Shown: positions 24,626 to 35,116, counted from the first letter of the stretch. The stretch: DNA of 64,000 bases from Cyathus striatus (GCA_025738555.1 JAOVFP010000009.1:3658001-3722000), one strand, 5' to 3'. Notes: generated from the sequence alone by a model not told the origin. Numbers and translations are program-made.

Positions 24626-24779
24626 ATGACTTTGGATAATAAAGGTGTTGTGGTGTAAAATGCGATATAGCCATAGATTACAACCATGGGGAGACGAAAG
24701 TGAACGATAAGCTGAAAGATCGATTCGAAGTTCGAACCACGCGCCAAGATTAGCCTAAGCCCAACCAATCACAGACGGA

Positions 24780-25080
24780 GTTAAGAACAGCAATCAGCCG
24801 CCTGTTTATTTTACAAGACACAACCAAACCAAACAACACCACAAACCCAATCTTCCCCGATCGGACTTTCCACCTCTGACCTCCTCCCCTCCTCACCATA
24901 CGATGCTCTCCATACACTCAACGCGTCACAGCCTCGACACAACCCCCACAACATGATAACAACACATACTGGCCAAGTGACAGTCCCGTCACGTCAAACG
25001 CCCATCGAACGAACCCACCCAACTCCCCGCCCGCTTGAGACCCGCATGAGACTATCCACCGACCGACATCCCACCCTGTC
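24780..25080 (+). promoter_or_regulatory. Promoter-like block Z' of gene T-1
   Basis: Conserved block about 300-600 bp upstream of T-1, homologous to the blocks before T-2 and T-3 and, in inverted orientation, to those before Y. Landmarks are GCCTGTTTATTT, CCGATCGGACTTTCCA and, near 24977-24996, a dyad-like stretch GTGACAGTCCCGTCACGTCA. This copy of the dyad is slightly altered relative to GTGACAGTCACGTCA in T-2. Confidence 0.45.
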
Positions 25081-25258
25081 CTCCGTCCCCCAATCTATCT
25101 GATCCGCACACAGAGAGATGCAAAAGGGGGCTGAAAAGAATCGGCTGTCAAATGGCCCACCGTGTCCGAGCCCTCTTAGGCTAATACGCGCTGGTGGTGC
25201 CTGTTTATGGGTGTATAGGTGGATCACGTATCGCATGCACAGTGGATCCTTCAGTATG

Positions 25259-25264
25259 TATAAA
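25259..25264 (+). promoter_or_regulatory. TATA box of gene T-1
   Basis: TATAAA in the context GTATAAAGACCC, 117 bp before the ATG. The same box and context are kept before T-2 and T-3, preceded in all three by GGTGGATCAC and GCATGCA. Confidence 0.6.
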
Positions 25265-25375
25265 GACCCTTCCTTCCCTCGTCAAATCCCAAGTTCCTCA
25301 CTTCACTCACATAGACACTTCCTCCTCCGGGACCCAACCACGACTTAGACTTAGACTTATAGAACATAGACATAG

Positions 25376-27962
25376 ATGACAATCCCCCGCACATTACCCA
25401 CCATCTCCTCTTTCCCATCTTCCTCCCCATCCACTCCAACCCGGCACGAAGATGAAGGCCTAACAAAGTGTTACCAATACAAACTCCACGGGGGCGATTT
25501 TAGAAGTGTCGCACTGAGCGCTGCGCAGAATCTTATTTTCCTGTTGAAGAGTGCTAGTACGTCCCCTTCCTCCTTTCTCTCTCTTCCAAACACGATACTA
25601 ACGCTATACGATAGAATGGAAAGCGGAACACGCCAAACCGCATCACAAATTTTCGAAATTGGATCAAATGCCTCAATGTTCGTTCCTCCCTCCTTTCCTT
25701 CTTTCCCTTTCCTCTTACTAACACCTCATAAAGCCGCACGAGTTCCAGAATCCGAACTCCAAGCGACACTCACCACGATCCTCCAAAACACCCTAACATC
25801 ACCCACACACGCAACTCTCCTCACAAAGGGCACCCAAATCATATCCCAACTCATCGCCGCAACAACCATCAGAGAAACAATCCGCTCGCTCGATGCACTC
25901 GCAGCATTCCACACCGAAGCACTCGTCAAATTGGGCGGACAGGCATTCAGCCCCCTTGCCCCTCCTCCTTCCAAGCCAAAAGAAACCGGACCGGCGTTGG
26001 ATATCGGGAAGAGGAAAGTTAAAAGACCAATGTCGTATTTCACATTCACGATAGAGCGATACCCCGAAAGATTGATCGTTTCGTGGCCTTTGGAATTCGG
26101 CGAGGATTATGTTAAAGCTGCTACCAGTGTAGCTGGGACGCTTAGGGCTGAACAGAGGGATCCTTGTTTCGTTGATTTTGTTGTATGTCCCCTTTTCCCT
26201 CCTTTTTCTTCGTAGTTCGAATACTAATGATACGTGAAGGCCTTCCATATAGGCTACCTCCTTCTCCAAACAGGCCACCAAATAACCGAGTCTTCTCGGG
26301 GTTTAGGCACCGTCGGATTCCGAAAAGATACACAAACGTATCTCTCTCTTGGGGATTCGGGTGAAGGGCATGTATGGGGCACGACGAGGAAGAATAGGTG
26401 GATGAGGGGTGTTGTTGTTCATGTTGAGAGTGCGTTTCTTTTCTTTTCTTTCTTTCGATGGTTTGATAATCCTTCGGATAGATCAAGAACGCCCCATCGC
26501 AGAACAAATCGAATCGTACCGTCCACCCAGTATCCACGATTTCGCACGTACGAGGTTACATACCGGTGCCTCTGCACCCAATACGTATTATATCGGACGC
26601 GCAATGAGGGATTCGAGGACGGGGGATTTTGGATTTGATTTTGTAAAGGTGGTGAATACGACAAGTGCAGCTGCGACGGCTGCATTCCGTCTCGGCGCAG
26701 CCGAATGCGTGGTTGCGATGGAAGGTCTCACAACGGGTCAGATGGTCTCCTACATGCGTGGTTTAGGCGGACACGTGTTGAGGGGGTACAAGCAAGTTCT
26801 GTACGTCCTCCCCTCCTTCTCGTAAATCTTAAATACTAATAGCGTATATGATGCAGATCCGCCGCATTCAACCTGGACCAACCCATCCTAGACGACTCAC
26901 CTGAAGGCGAAGAAGGGAAGCAGCACCCTAAGGTGTTGGTTGATAAGATGGAGATTGCGAGAAGGGCTATTGAGTTGACTGTTCTTGGGGGTTTTGATAA
27001 GATTATTTGGGGTGCTGATGGGTATAATAGCTGTATGTCCTTTCTTTTCTCCTTCTCTTTCCTACCAACGCTAATATAGCAATGGCAGCGATACACGAGC
27101 TAGGATTCCGAAACTCCCTGGAACTAGTCCACCGCGCGCACGAATTCGGATTAACAACATACATGTCCGCAGGCCTCAAAGTACACAATATCAAAGATGC
27201 AGTGTTGTCGGGTCTTGATGGTGTCGGTGTAGGCGCTGGTGTGATTAGAGCCATAGATCAACGTACCGGTTCGTTTTTCTTCTTTCTCATTTCAACATGA
27301 GCTGATGCGGGAATTAGGAATGCAAGGCCCATACCGAGAATCCCAAATCGATAAACTAACAGTCGCACGTGACAACGCAGCAAACTCCGTCCGCGGACGC
27401 GGAGTCCACCTTCTCGCGCGCTTGGACCAGATGTTCTTCCTAGGCACACTCACACACGATGAATACATCCTCCGAAACCAGCTCTACACCGCCCTATACA
27501 GCAAAAACGAATCCGAAGTGCAGAGGATACTATGCGACGACCCCGCTGCCCTTCGCGTAGCTAGTATATCGGATGATGGAGAGTTACCTTGGGTTGGGAA
27601 AGCCAAGAGGATATTGAGGAGTGAGTATCCTTTGTTGAGGAGTGGGGTTGGGAAGGTTAAGGATGGAGAGGTGCTTTGGGATGAGTTTTGTCGGTGTTTG
27701 GAGGTTTTGGTTAGTGAGGAGGATGATGAAGGCATTTATGCGTATGTTTTTTCTTTTTCCTTTTTGGGGGTGGGGTGCTGATTTGGGGATAGGTATTATG
27801 ACTCGGAGAGTTGGAGAGCGTTTAGGAAGGCTTATAGGGAGGTTATGGGACAATCTGAGGTACGTCTCCTCTTTTCACCTCATGGTTCGGAGACTGATGG
27901 TTTTGAAGTTGGGTCAGGGTGATAATAGGATAACGTTGAAGATTGGGCCGTACTCGGTTTAG
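25376..27962 (+). CDS. Gene T-1: 697-aa protein of unknown function
   Basis: Ten exons: 25376-25556, 25615-25677, 25734-26182, 26240-26429, 26482-26800, 26857-27032, 27089-27268, 27318-27741, 27793-27859, 27918-27962. The sum is 2094 nt, a complete frame. Two introns use the rare donor GTTCGT. Most introns carry a CTAAC-type branch site. The start MTIPRTLPT follows a TATA box by 117 bp. Parts in order: a Ser/Pro-rich N-terminus; HEDEGLTKCYQYKLHGGDFR (about 27-46); a helical stretch with TTIRETIRSLDALAAFHTEA; a basic linker GKRKVKRP; conserved GYLLLQTGHQITES and RGLGTVGFRKDTQTYLSLGD; GRAMRDSRTGDFGFDFVKVV; GGFDKIIWGADGYNS; then GLTTYMSAGLKVHNIKDAVL and DGVGVGAGVI (about 505-513). The C-terminal helices include VRGRGVHLLARLDQMFF. 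The last pattern resembles the phosphate-binding end of a TIM barrel, but that is inference. No signal peptide or membrane segment. Two further near-identical copies exist. Confidence 0.85.
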
Positions 27963-28139
27963 TTCACTCTTTATTATTTATTTTAGATGATTACATACGG
28001 TCATTTTTCGGTTGGCATTTGTACACTCATTTATTACTTGCATTTTAGAGCAATATAGTTCTGTTTTTTTTAATGATCTTGTTTGTTGTATCTTTGGAAA
28101 TAAATAGTTGGTTGTTGTTAACTTTGAATCAACTTCTAA

Positions 28140-28830
28140 TCGATCTTTCAGATTCTATCGTCTGCTCATAGTTGTCTCTGGCTTTCGCGCACTCTGAACT
28201 ATGTCTTCTCTATAGCACACTGTAACCTTCCACTTTCCAGAATCAAGACAACCGCAAACATCGGAATATCGAAGTGGATTTGGAGCGGATACCTCTTGTG
28301 GATCGACCATACGTATGTGCTTCTCCTGCGATTTATAATATAGACTGATGAGATGTTTGAGGTATTTATAAGTGGACTGCTTCGTTGTAGCCGTCGGTTG
28401 AAGGTCAGTAGGAGTGTCACGATCGTTATTATATGGGGGCTGACATGCTTGTTGGATGTGTGCGGACATTCCCGTTGTATGTCTAGGAAAGTGAATACCT
28501 ACACCCCTCTAATGGTCAATTTACTTACTTTCCATTTAATTCCCTTGCACAGAACGATAATACGCAATCAAACAAATGTCTCGCGTAATCCTCCATTGAG
28601 GCTTCTCAGCCTCGTCCATCTCTTATGCTACCACGCGCCGAACTGAAGAGTCTATACTACACTCCATTCTCACAACACCGAAACTTGAAGGCACCAAACA
28701 AATCGCATACGGCATATACTAGGATGACGACTCGGAACGCTGCACCTGTCTGTCCCTTTTCTGAAGCAAAACTCCCTAAAGCTTTGGTGAAGACGATGTC
28801 GGTTGAAATGTAATCGTAAAGAGTAAGTGC
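28140..28830 (+). repeat. R block of unit 1 (downstream of T-1)
   Basis: Block present after T-1, before H-2, after T-3, at 61565-62110, and inverted in unit 0. Landmarks are GTTGTCTCTGGCTTTCGC, CAAGACAACCGCAAACATCG, CTTGTGGATCGACCATACGT, CTCCATTGAGGCTTCTCAGC and CTACCACGCGC. On the minus strand one short frame starts MVDPQEVS in several copies about 30 bp after a TATAAAT; on the plus strand the same bases form a CGTAAG-like splice donor. Whether any of it is coding, non-coding RNA or merely hitch-hiking DNA cannot be decided by eye. Confidence 0.55.
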
Positions 28831-28939
28831 GCTTTAAGGAGCGGATGAGGATGGGGAATGAGGAACCGGTCGAGAGGTATATGGAAACGTTAGGGAGTGG
28901 GTGAGTACAAGAGGGTATTAATAGAAGGATAAATGTGAG

Positions 28940-29125
28940 TTACCGTAACGTTTTCGTTGCAATGACGTTCAGAGACTCATATAATATCTCCGAGGGTCTC
29001 CCCCGATATTCCCGACAGACGACATGCCTAGCCTTTCGAATCTCCCGATACAGCATAGATTCTCTCCCCGTCGCACCCGTATAAGACGAATCTTCAATGA
29101 TATATCTATTCCCTACAAAATTCAC
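28940..29125 (-). other. Short open frame between R block and H-1
   Basis: Minus-strand frame starting MNFVGNRYIIEDSSYTG and ending ATKTLR before a GTAACT that could be a donor. The homologous frame in unit 2 (near 41430) begins MNFVGNRHTIEDMS but stops earlier, and in the copy near 55075 the first codons are ATG TGA. This looks more like decaying or non-coding sequence than a living gene. The rest of the interval to 29870 is spacer shared by all units, with no gene. Confidence 0.2.
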
Positions 29126-29870
29126 ATAATCGTCTCACCATAACGACCTACCATTCTCTACCTACAACTAAGACCCGCCAAATATGTGTCGAACACCCAC
29201 AGGTAAAGCAATCTGTGCATGTACGTATGTACATACTGTCACTCTCGTTAGGCTATTACTTATTGATGTTTATATTGACATGCCCTCGTGTTGCGCCCAA
29301 GATCATCAGGTAATAGCAGAGATCTCGTTTAGTGGAACTGAGAAAATCTCGGTAAGTGTTGTACCGACGACTTAACTTTTCATGGCGGATCTGATTCATA
29401 GTTCTAAGCGTCATTTTGATTAAGACATCTTCGGTACCAAGAATTTCAGGCTCACCTGAACCCATCGCATCGCTTCAATATCCCTCCTTAAATATAGCAG
29501 GATCCTGCAATCATAAAATCCAGAAATCTATTTTCGTGTCTCATCAAGCACCGAACGAAGGAGGAGTTCATAGCATGTACAACTAGTTACTTCTTGTCGT
29601 TCACAGAGGCAGGGTTGTAGTTTAAACTTATCGCCATTACAAGAAGATTTTCCTTATCTCGCAAAGCAGGCACTGGACAGGCATGGTTACAGTTGTATAT
29701 CATTGTTGGTACAGCAGCCAAGTAAAAGTACAGGTGTTAGATGTTACTTGCTAACAATAGATTGGTCGCGTACATAGGAATTGTAATATAGCTAAATAAT
29801 GTGAATACGATAATAACTATAGCGGAACACTTCGCTTATTATCTGGAGAATCATAAAGTACATGACAGAG

Positions 29871-30891
29871 CTAATTTTGATAAAGCGTCGGCGGAGGTAA
29901 TAGTTGTTGCATCGCCACAAGATATATTTCGAGATCCATTTGTGGTACATTTTCAGTAAAGGGTGCGCTCGATGGTTGTAGCTTTTGTTCCACATAATTC
30001 GCTACATCCAACGGGGGAATGTAAGAGGGACCAGCGATTGGTCCACTTTGAACATTCTGTCTATTTCGATTCGAGCCAGCCTTTTTATTTCTTGAGCCGT
30101 TAGGCCCTCTGGTGTAACGGTAGTCCGGGTTCACATCTTTAAACTTTGTTATCCCTTTATGAGATAGTTGTCGATATTCCGACTTTTTAATCTGTAAGAT
30201 GTTGAGTATGCAGGAACGTTAACTGTCGCAAAAATATATACTCACTGGATCCATTTGTTTCCACTCTTGCGATAACCTCTTAGACATCTCCCCAGTTGTA
30301 CCCTTAAATCCAGAGTGTATTAACTGTCTAGATCGCTCCTTGCGAAATATAATCCACGGATTTGGTGGCCTTCGAGGACCACCGTTGTCTGCTCGAGGCT
30401 TCTGAGAAAGAAGGTACACCTCTCGTTCACTCCCTGTAAATAAATGATGAATCATATATACATTATGCAAGACAAGTAGTCAACTTACAATCATCGGTAA
30501 GACTTGAGCTTGATAGAGGATCACGTACACTAGAAGTGGACTCTGAGTTGTACGAATTAATTCTCCTTTCTCTCAGGGCTGAGGATGACTGAGGATTCTC
30601 TGTAAGTATGAGACCATTCCCGTTCTTTGTCGTCACAGTTGAATATGGGTAATTTATGTCACAGCGGCTGAAGGATAACGGTTCATTATCTGTAGTATGA
30701 TTCTGAGTGAACACTGTGTCACCGTCGTGATGGACGGCACACAACATACCTTGCTGATTTAGCAGCATACTGTTCTCAAGAGAAGGGCTATCTATAGTGA
30801 GATACAACTCTTTTTCGGTTCCATAAGCTTGGGGATTATGACACCAAAGAAGGGGATCGATCAACATAAGGTCGGAGTAGTCCACAGACAT
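29871..30891 (-). CDS. Gene H-1: HMG-box transcription factor, MATA/Ste11-like (303 aa)
   Basis: Minus strand, three exons: 30891-30489, 30433-30246, 30191-29871 (912 nt, open). The N-terminus (MSVDYSDLMLIDPLLWC) is Asp/Ser/Asn-rich and disordered, as in activation regions. The HMG box spans about residues 155-224 and is split by intron 2: RRPPNPWIIFRKERSRQL, GFKGTTGEMSKRLSQEWKQM, then IKKSEYRQLSHKGITKF and NPDYRYTRGPNGSRNKK. The RPPN start, the central EW pair and the terminal PDYRYxR basic tail are those of sequence-specific fungal HMG proteins (mating-type MATA_HMG and Ste11 group), which bend DNA in the nucleus. The C-terminus is Gln-rich. A TATA box lies at 30995-31001 and a conserved upstream block at 31121-31165. 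Which genes it controls is unknown; a mating role is only a possibility. Confidence 0.85.
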
Positions 30892-30994
30892 AGTGTAGAA
30901 TTTAAAAATAATAAGATAATTTCAAGATATAAAGCCGATCGCTGAGGGGTAGCTCAAGAGTTAGCTGGTGGTTAGCTGAACTAAACGACTCGAT

Positions 30995-31001
30995 ATTTAT
31001 A
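30995..31001 (-). promoter_or_regulatory. TATA box of H-1
   Basis: TATAAAT on the minus strand, about 104 bp before the ATG, in context TATAAATATCGAG. Equivalent boxes lie at 43278-43284 (H-2), 46719-46725 (H-3) and 56792-56798 (H-4). The leader between box and ATG is also conserved among H-1, H-2 and H-4. Confidence 0.5.
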
Positions 31002-31120
31002 GTAGTGGAATTTAAAGTTTATTATTTGCTCACTATATTGATTCAACATGATCTAATTTAATTATTGAATTGGTTTCCTATAATACCTTTTATGGTAATT
31101 AGTTGAACAAGATCGACGCC

Positions 31121-31165
31121 GGTACCGAGACACGTGGCAAATCCCCATGACATCATCATAGTATT
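31121..31165 (-). promoter_or_regulatory. Conserved upstream block of H-1
   Basis: Block with GGTACCGAGA, CACGTGGCAA and CATGACATCATCATAG on the plus strand, about 230 bp upstream of the H-1 start. It is almost unchanged before H-2 (43404-43446), H-3 (46813-46855) and at 59831-59875 for H-4. It holds a CACGTG E-box and a TGACATCA site similar to CRE/AP-1 motifs; protein binding is inferred only. Confidence 0.45.
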
Positions 31166-31329
31166 CATGTCCTCGAGAGCCCTTTATCTGTTCTACACAT
31201 ACCAGTAAATATGTACCATGTATGTATATGATGTCTAATAAACGATAGCCAAACGGTTTTTCAACGTGGTCAGTTGTAATCTGATCGAAACAAGTGGTTT
31301 TGGTTCATACCTAGTAGCGTATAATGATC

Positions 31330-31869
31330 GAGTTGGTTTCCAACCAGCTGGAACGTTATACACTACTAGAGATGTGCATTCCGTATCAATCTGCCCAAAT
31401 CTTCATGCTACTGTCACTGCGAATTGATCCAATGGCCATCTTCACGTACAGCGATGCAGTCATTCCCACGCACTCATCCGAGCTCTCCCTCCCTCCTCCC
31501 TCGTCTAGCATCCAATGAGAACAAGAACGATACCTCTGATATCCAAAAATAAACACACGTAAGTACTACAGCTGCGGTCATTAGTAGCACACCATCTCCA
31601 TTTTCCATTCTCAAGTGGATTTCAGTGAGTTAGATTACATTCAGCAAAATCTCCGGTCTAACATTAACAAAATATTTGACTTCCATACTACGGCATCTCG
31701 CTATCTGGGGTAAACCAACCTGACCTATATCTTGCCTGTAGGATGGAATGGACCATTCATTTTATAGGTGGTAATATCGAATGGAGTCTGCAATTCTTTG
31801 TAATAAGACGTTAATGGGAAGAATGATTCAAGTAAACAAGGGCACGCACCGTTCTCGGAGTTTGTCCAT
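31330..31869 (-). pseudogene. Gene Y-1 remnant (small membrane protein)
   Basis: Minus strand. A short first exon ATGGACAAACTCCGAGAACG at 31869-31850 is followed by a good donor (GTGCGT). The second exon then lacks about 430 bp that are present in unit 4, and the remaining coding part is shifted in frame and has a TAA where unit 2 has CAA. The sequence around a hydrophobic stretch (about 20 residues, matching GVLLMTAAVVLTCVYFEY in unit 2) is still recognisable. Confidence 0.5.
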
Positions 31870-31899
31870 GATAATATTCAGGTGTGGGTACCTGCTTGG

Positions 31900-32290
31900 T
31901 AGGTACCGGTCCAGGTTTAAAGAGAAGTGAAAAATCAACGAGATCACGGGATCATGGAGAGCAAGCGAGCGAGGGTTATGTGGGTTCGATTTGCGTTTAA
32001 TGGTGACGTGACTGTCACCTGTGTTGTTCTCATGAGATTTTCCTCCGCCGGATATGACTTTGAGGAGCTGAGATGCTTGAGGAAGAGAAGGAGGTTGAAA
32101 ACAAGTTGAGAAAGTTCGATCGGCGAAAATTGGATTTGTGGGATTATTTGGTTTTATCTTTGGAAATAAACAGACTGCTGGCGTTGTTGATTGATTGGTT
32201 CGGCTTGGAAAACTTCTCATCGTTCGCTTTCGTCTCCACTTGGCTTTCTCTGGCTCTCGCATTGCGCATAAAAACATCCCTCTTAGCATC
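31900..32290 (-). promoter_or_regulatory. Promoter-like block Z of Y-1
   Basis: Upstream of Y-1. Carries TGACGTGACTGTCAC at 32004-32018 and CCGATC/CGATCGGCG-type landmarks, and matches in inverted orientation the block before T-2 (34480-34800). A minus-strand frame of 153 aa runs through it (MREPEKAKWRRKR further in) and is also open in unit 2, so a coding role is not excluded. Because the same sequence lies in the promoters of T, I prefer a regulatory reading. Confidence 0.4.
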
Positions 32291-32562
32291 TTTGGTGAGA
32301 TCGAAAATGGACCGGGAAAAGATTGTCAGAAAGAACTAAATACCAAATGGACAGTAAAGGGATTCACTGTACCATGCTGGCGATGTGAGCTCTGGCTATT
32401 AAGCAGCTTCATGGCGGGAGTTCAGATCTCAGGTCTCAGATTCCACCTTCTCCTTTGTCGTAATCATTCCTTTTGCTCTATCCCCACTCACTTCTATCGT
32501 CATCTTTCTTCATACCACGCTCCTCACATACAATCCCTTCTTCTTTACGCTACAAGCTATAC

Positions 32563-33364
32563 TGTTGTGATCTGCTAACAATTGTAGCGTTGGTGTATTC
32601 CTATGAATACACAGAGTAAGTACACCTACGTAAAAAATAGAAACGTACCCCGTTGTATTTTGTTTTGAGTCGAATACAACGTTTGCGATTGAGTGTTTTC
32701 GGCGTAGCGTGTATGATAAGTTGAGCCCTCGAAGCGTAAGTCAATCAATGGCAAATGTCGAACATGTCACGTGCTACCGCCGATTGGACTATCCGATGAT
32801 ATTCTGCAATCGACAATACTAAATACAGTAGTCTAGTACTTTAAGTAGCGAGTAGATATTTAAATATACTTATGTACCCTTTTTAGCAACAGTACGAGAC
32901 TTGGCGCTTGGCCTTAAGTCGAGTCTGGTTCTTACAGCCACGCTGTTTAAGAGGTTGAAAAAGGATTGATTCTATGCGCCTATCTACTGACATTTATATA
33001 CATTTCTGTACTACTGTTTCCAAAGTGTTCTAAATACTTCTTCACTGTCGTAGATATCTAAAGTACCTTCTCTGAGTATTCTGCTATCGTTGCTGGAACA
33101 TTCTCAATGGTCCAGTAATGTTGTAGATACTTCAAAGTCCATCTACGCGAGTCCAGAGCTAATCATGCTTGGTGATCTCGGACTTTCCTAATTAATACTT
33201 CTTCCTCTCAGGGGTATTAACGATGGGATCATAATGGATTGAGCGAGCGGCACAGCCGCGAAGTAATGAAGTGATGAGATACAGAATAAGGAGAGAAGAA
33301 GAGAAATGAGTAGAAAGGGTGAGTAAATATGCTAAATTCTAGGAATAGTTGAATATCCATAACA
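32563..33364 (+). mobile_element. Solo LTR (802 bp) with 5 bp target duplication TATAC
   Basis: Starts TGTTGTGATCTGC, ends CCATAACA, flanked by TATAC at 32558-32562 and 33365-33369. The homologous place in unit 3 (near 48041) reads AAGCTATACCAAAAAC without the insert, which confirms both ends. It shares start, the internal GGTGTATTCCTATGAATAC and the end with the 180 bp solo LTR at 1191-1370, so it is a long form of the same family. No internal retroelement genes. Confidence 0.85.
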
Positions 33365-33396
33365 TATACCAAGAACGTGGGGAGTCAACCATATCT

Positions 33397-34464
33397 CACG
33401 GCAGGTTTTCAGCTGTCATGTAGTGATCGGTGTTGTGTTGTAGTGAGACCTGTAGTGGATGCTATCATGTAAGATCTTTCAAGATCATCAGTCACAGGCG
33501 TGATAGTAAAATGAGCTGGTTTACAAAGATGTGATAGCAGGTTATCACAATGAAATGCTATTGGATAGCCGGAAACAATCTCTACTTTGAACCCAAACTA
33601 GAATAAGCGAGCACGCATGCTACATTCATGCCTTGCGTGAACATCATTATGAATGTCTTTATCTTGTATTGATCTCGTAAACATTTTATCTTCAGTATAG
33701 AGATTTGTAATTATAATGGTGTCCTCACGATAGGTATGTAGTTTGAAGATAAAATAGTGCTTAGATTATACTGCAGGTACAATATTGTTGTCTGCCACAA
33801 AAACAAGTGAAGGCAGGTATTTGCTTAGTTTAAAAATTACTTCAACACAGGGTCGAACTTACGACTGCATGTCATAAAAAACCTAAATTTCAGTTGCATT
33901 CTACCGTTAATCCATGTAATGTTATATAAATTAGATGATAATATTGATTTATTGTATACCCTTCACTCACTGGTTAACCTGTAACAATTTATTTCTCTCT
34001 CCTTTGAATCTTTGATCAATACTCAACGTCAACCTTTGACTCCATGTACTAAACATGATTTACAATGTATTGGTATAATTCTTCTATGTACTTTTCTTTG
34101 CCAATGGGAAGCGTTCGCAATGTCTGAACTGTCTAAATGCTCTACTACGTTTTGAACATCCGATCGTGAATGCATTTTCCTATTCATAACGAAGTATAGA
34201 AATAAAACATAACAGTGGCCACTAAAACACGTACCATGTATAAATCAAACACTTCAGCTCTTCTTTTCCTTTCATTTGCACCCGTACTCATCATTTCTCA
34301 AATAGTATATCACACTAAATTTCTCATCACATGGTCATGAACTGGTTCAACTGAATGTCACTTCCATGTGACCGATTATCTCAAAGATCTACATGACAGC
34401 ATACACTACAGGTCTCGTTACAGTGCAACACCGATCACTACATGACGGCTGAAAACCCGCCGTG
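33397..34464. mobile_element. Non-autonomous CACTA-like element (1068 bp)
   Basis: Inverted ends of about 80 bp: left CACGGCAGGTTTTCAGCTGT then CATGTAGTGATCGGTGTTG; the right end reads the same on the other strand with few changes (CACGGCGGGTTTTCAGCCGT). It is flanked by TCT at 33394-33396 and 34465-34467. The empty site in unit 3 reads CACATCTTGCATG. CAC ends and a 3 bp duplication fit the CACTA/EnSpm superfamily. No transposase frame inside. Confidence 0.75.
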
Positions 34465-34479
34465 TCTTGCATGCTTCCT

Positions 34480-34800
34480 CTCTTCGAGCCGATATCCAGC
34501 CTCGATTACATAATAACAGACTTCAGCCGCGAGACAGCCTGTTTTGTTCTAAAGGAACAACCAAATATACGCACAATCCCAATCGTCGCCGATCGGAGTT
34601 TCCAATCAACATCCTTCCAACATCCTCCACCTCCACGGTCACTCTGCGCTCACCAAATTCTACATAAATCAACTCCTGAAAGCCATACCTTGCGGACGCA
34701 AATCTCACGATAAGAACAACACATGTGACAGTCACGTCAGCCCAACCTGTCTCGCTTCAACCTCGCTTCAAGTTCTCCACCGACACCTTACCCTGCCCTC
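34480..34800 (+). promoter_or_regulatory. Promoter-like block Z' of gene T-2
   Basis: Block shared with T-1 and T-3 and, inverted, with Z-1/Z-2. Contains GCCGATCGGAGTTTCCAATC and the dyad GTGACAGTCACGTCA at 34725-34739 (GTGAC-A-GTCAC is a perfect palindrome, followed by CACGTCA). The open frames running through it are not conserved between copies in the same frame. Confidence 0.45.
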
Positions 34801-34999
34801 CGTCCCCCAATCTATCTGATCCGCACGGAGAGATGCAAATGGGGTCTAGGATACAGAACACGCGATACCACATGGTTCAAAGAAAGATCGGCTGTCAAAG
34901 GTGTCCGAGCCCTCTTAGGCTAATACGCGCTGGTGGTACCTGTTTATGGGTGTATAGGTGGATCACGTATCGCATGCATGGTGGATCCTTAGAAGTACG

Positions 35000-35005
35000 T
35001 ATAAA
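35000..35005 (+). promoter_or_regulatory. TATA box of gene T-2
   Basis: TATAAA in the context CGTATAAAGACCCC, 117 bp before the ATG at 35117; same context as T-1 and T-3. Confidence 0.6.
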
Positions 35006-35116
35006 GACCCCTTCCTCCCTTCTCAATTCCCGAGCTCCTCACTTCACTCACATAGACACTTCCTCCTCCGGGACCCAACCACGACTTAGACTTAGACTTA
35101 TAGAACATACACATAG

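Noticed and set aside
31828..32289. 153-aa minus frame in block Z-1, also open in unit 2, as a gene
   Set aside because: The same DNA occurs in inverted orientation in T promoters and contains the dyad site; in unit 4 it is frameshifted. Kept as a promoter-like block, though coding is not fully excluded.
33820..33905. tRNA-like text on the minus strand (GTAAGTTCGACCCTGT with a GGTAGAATGCAACTG-like part)
   Set aside because: No acceptor stem pairs and the anticodon arm cannot be folded; at most a tRNA-derived scrap.
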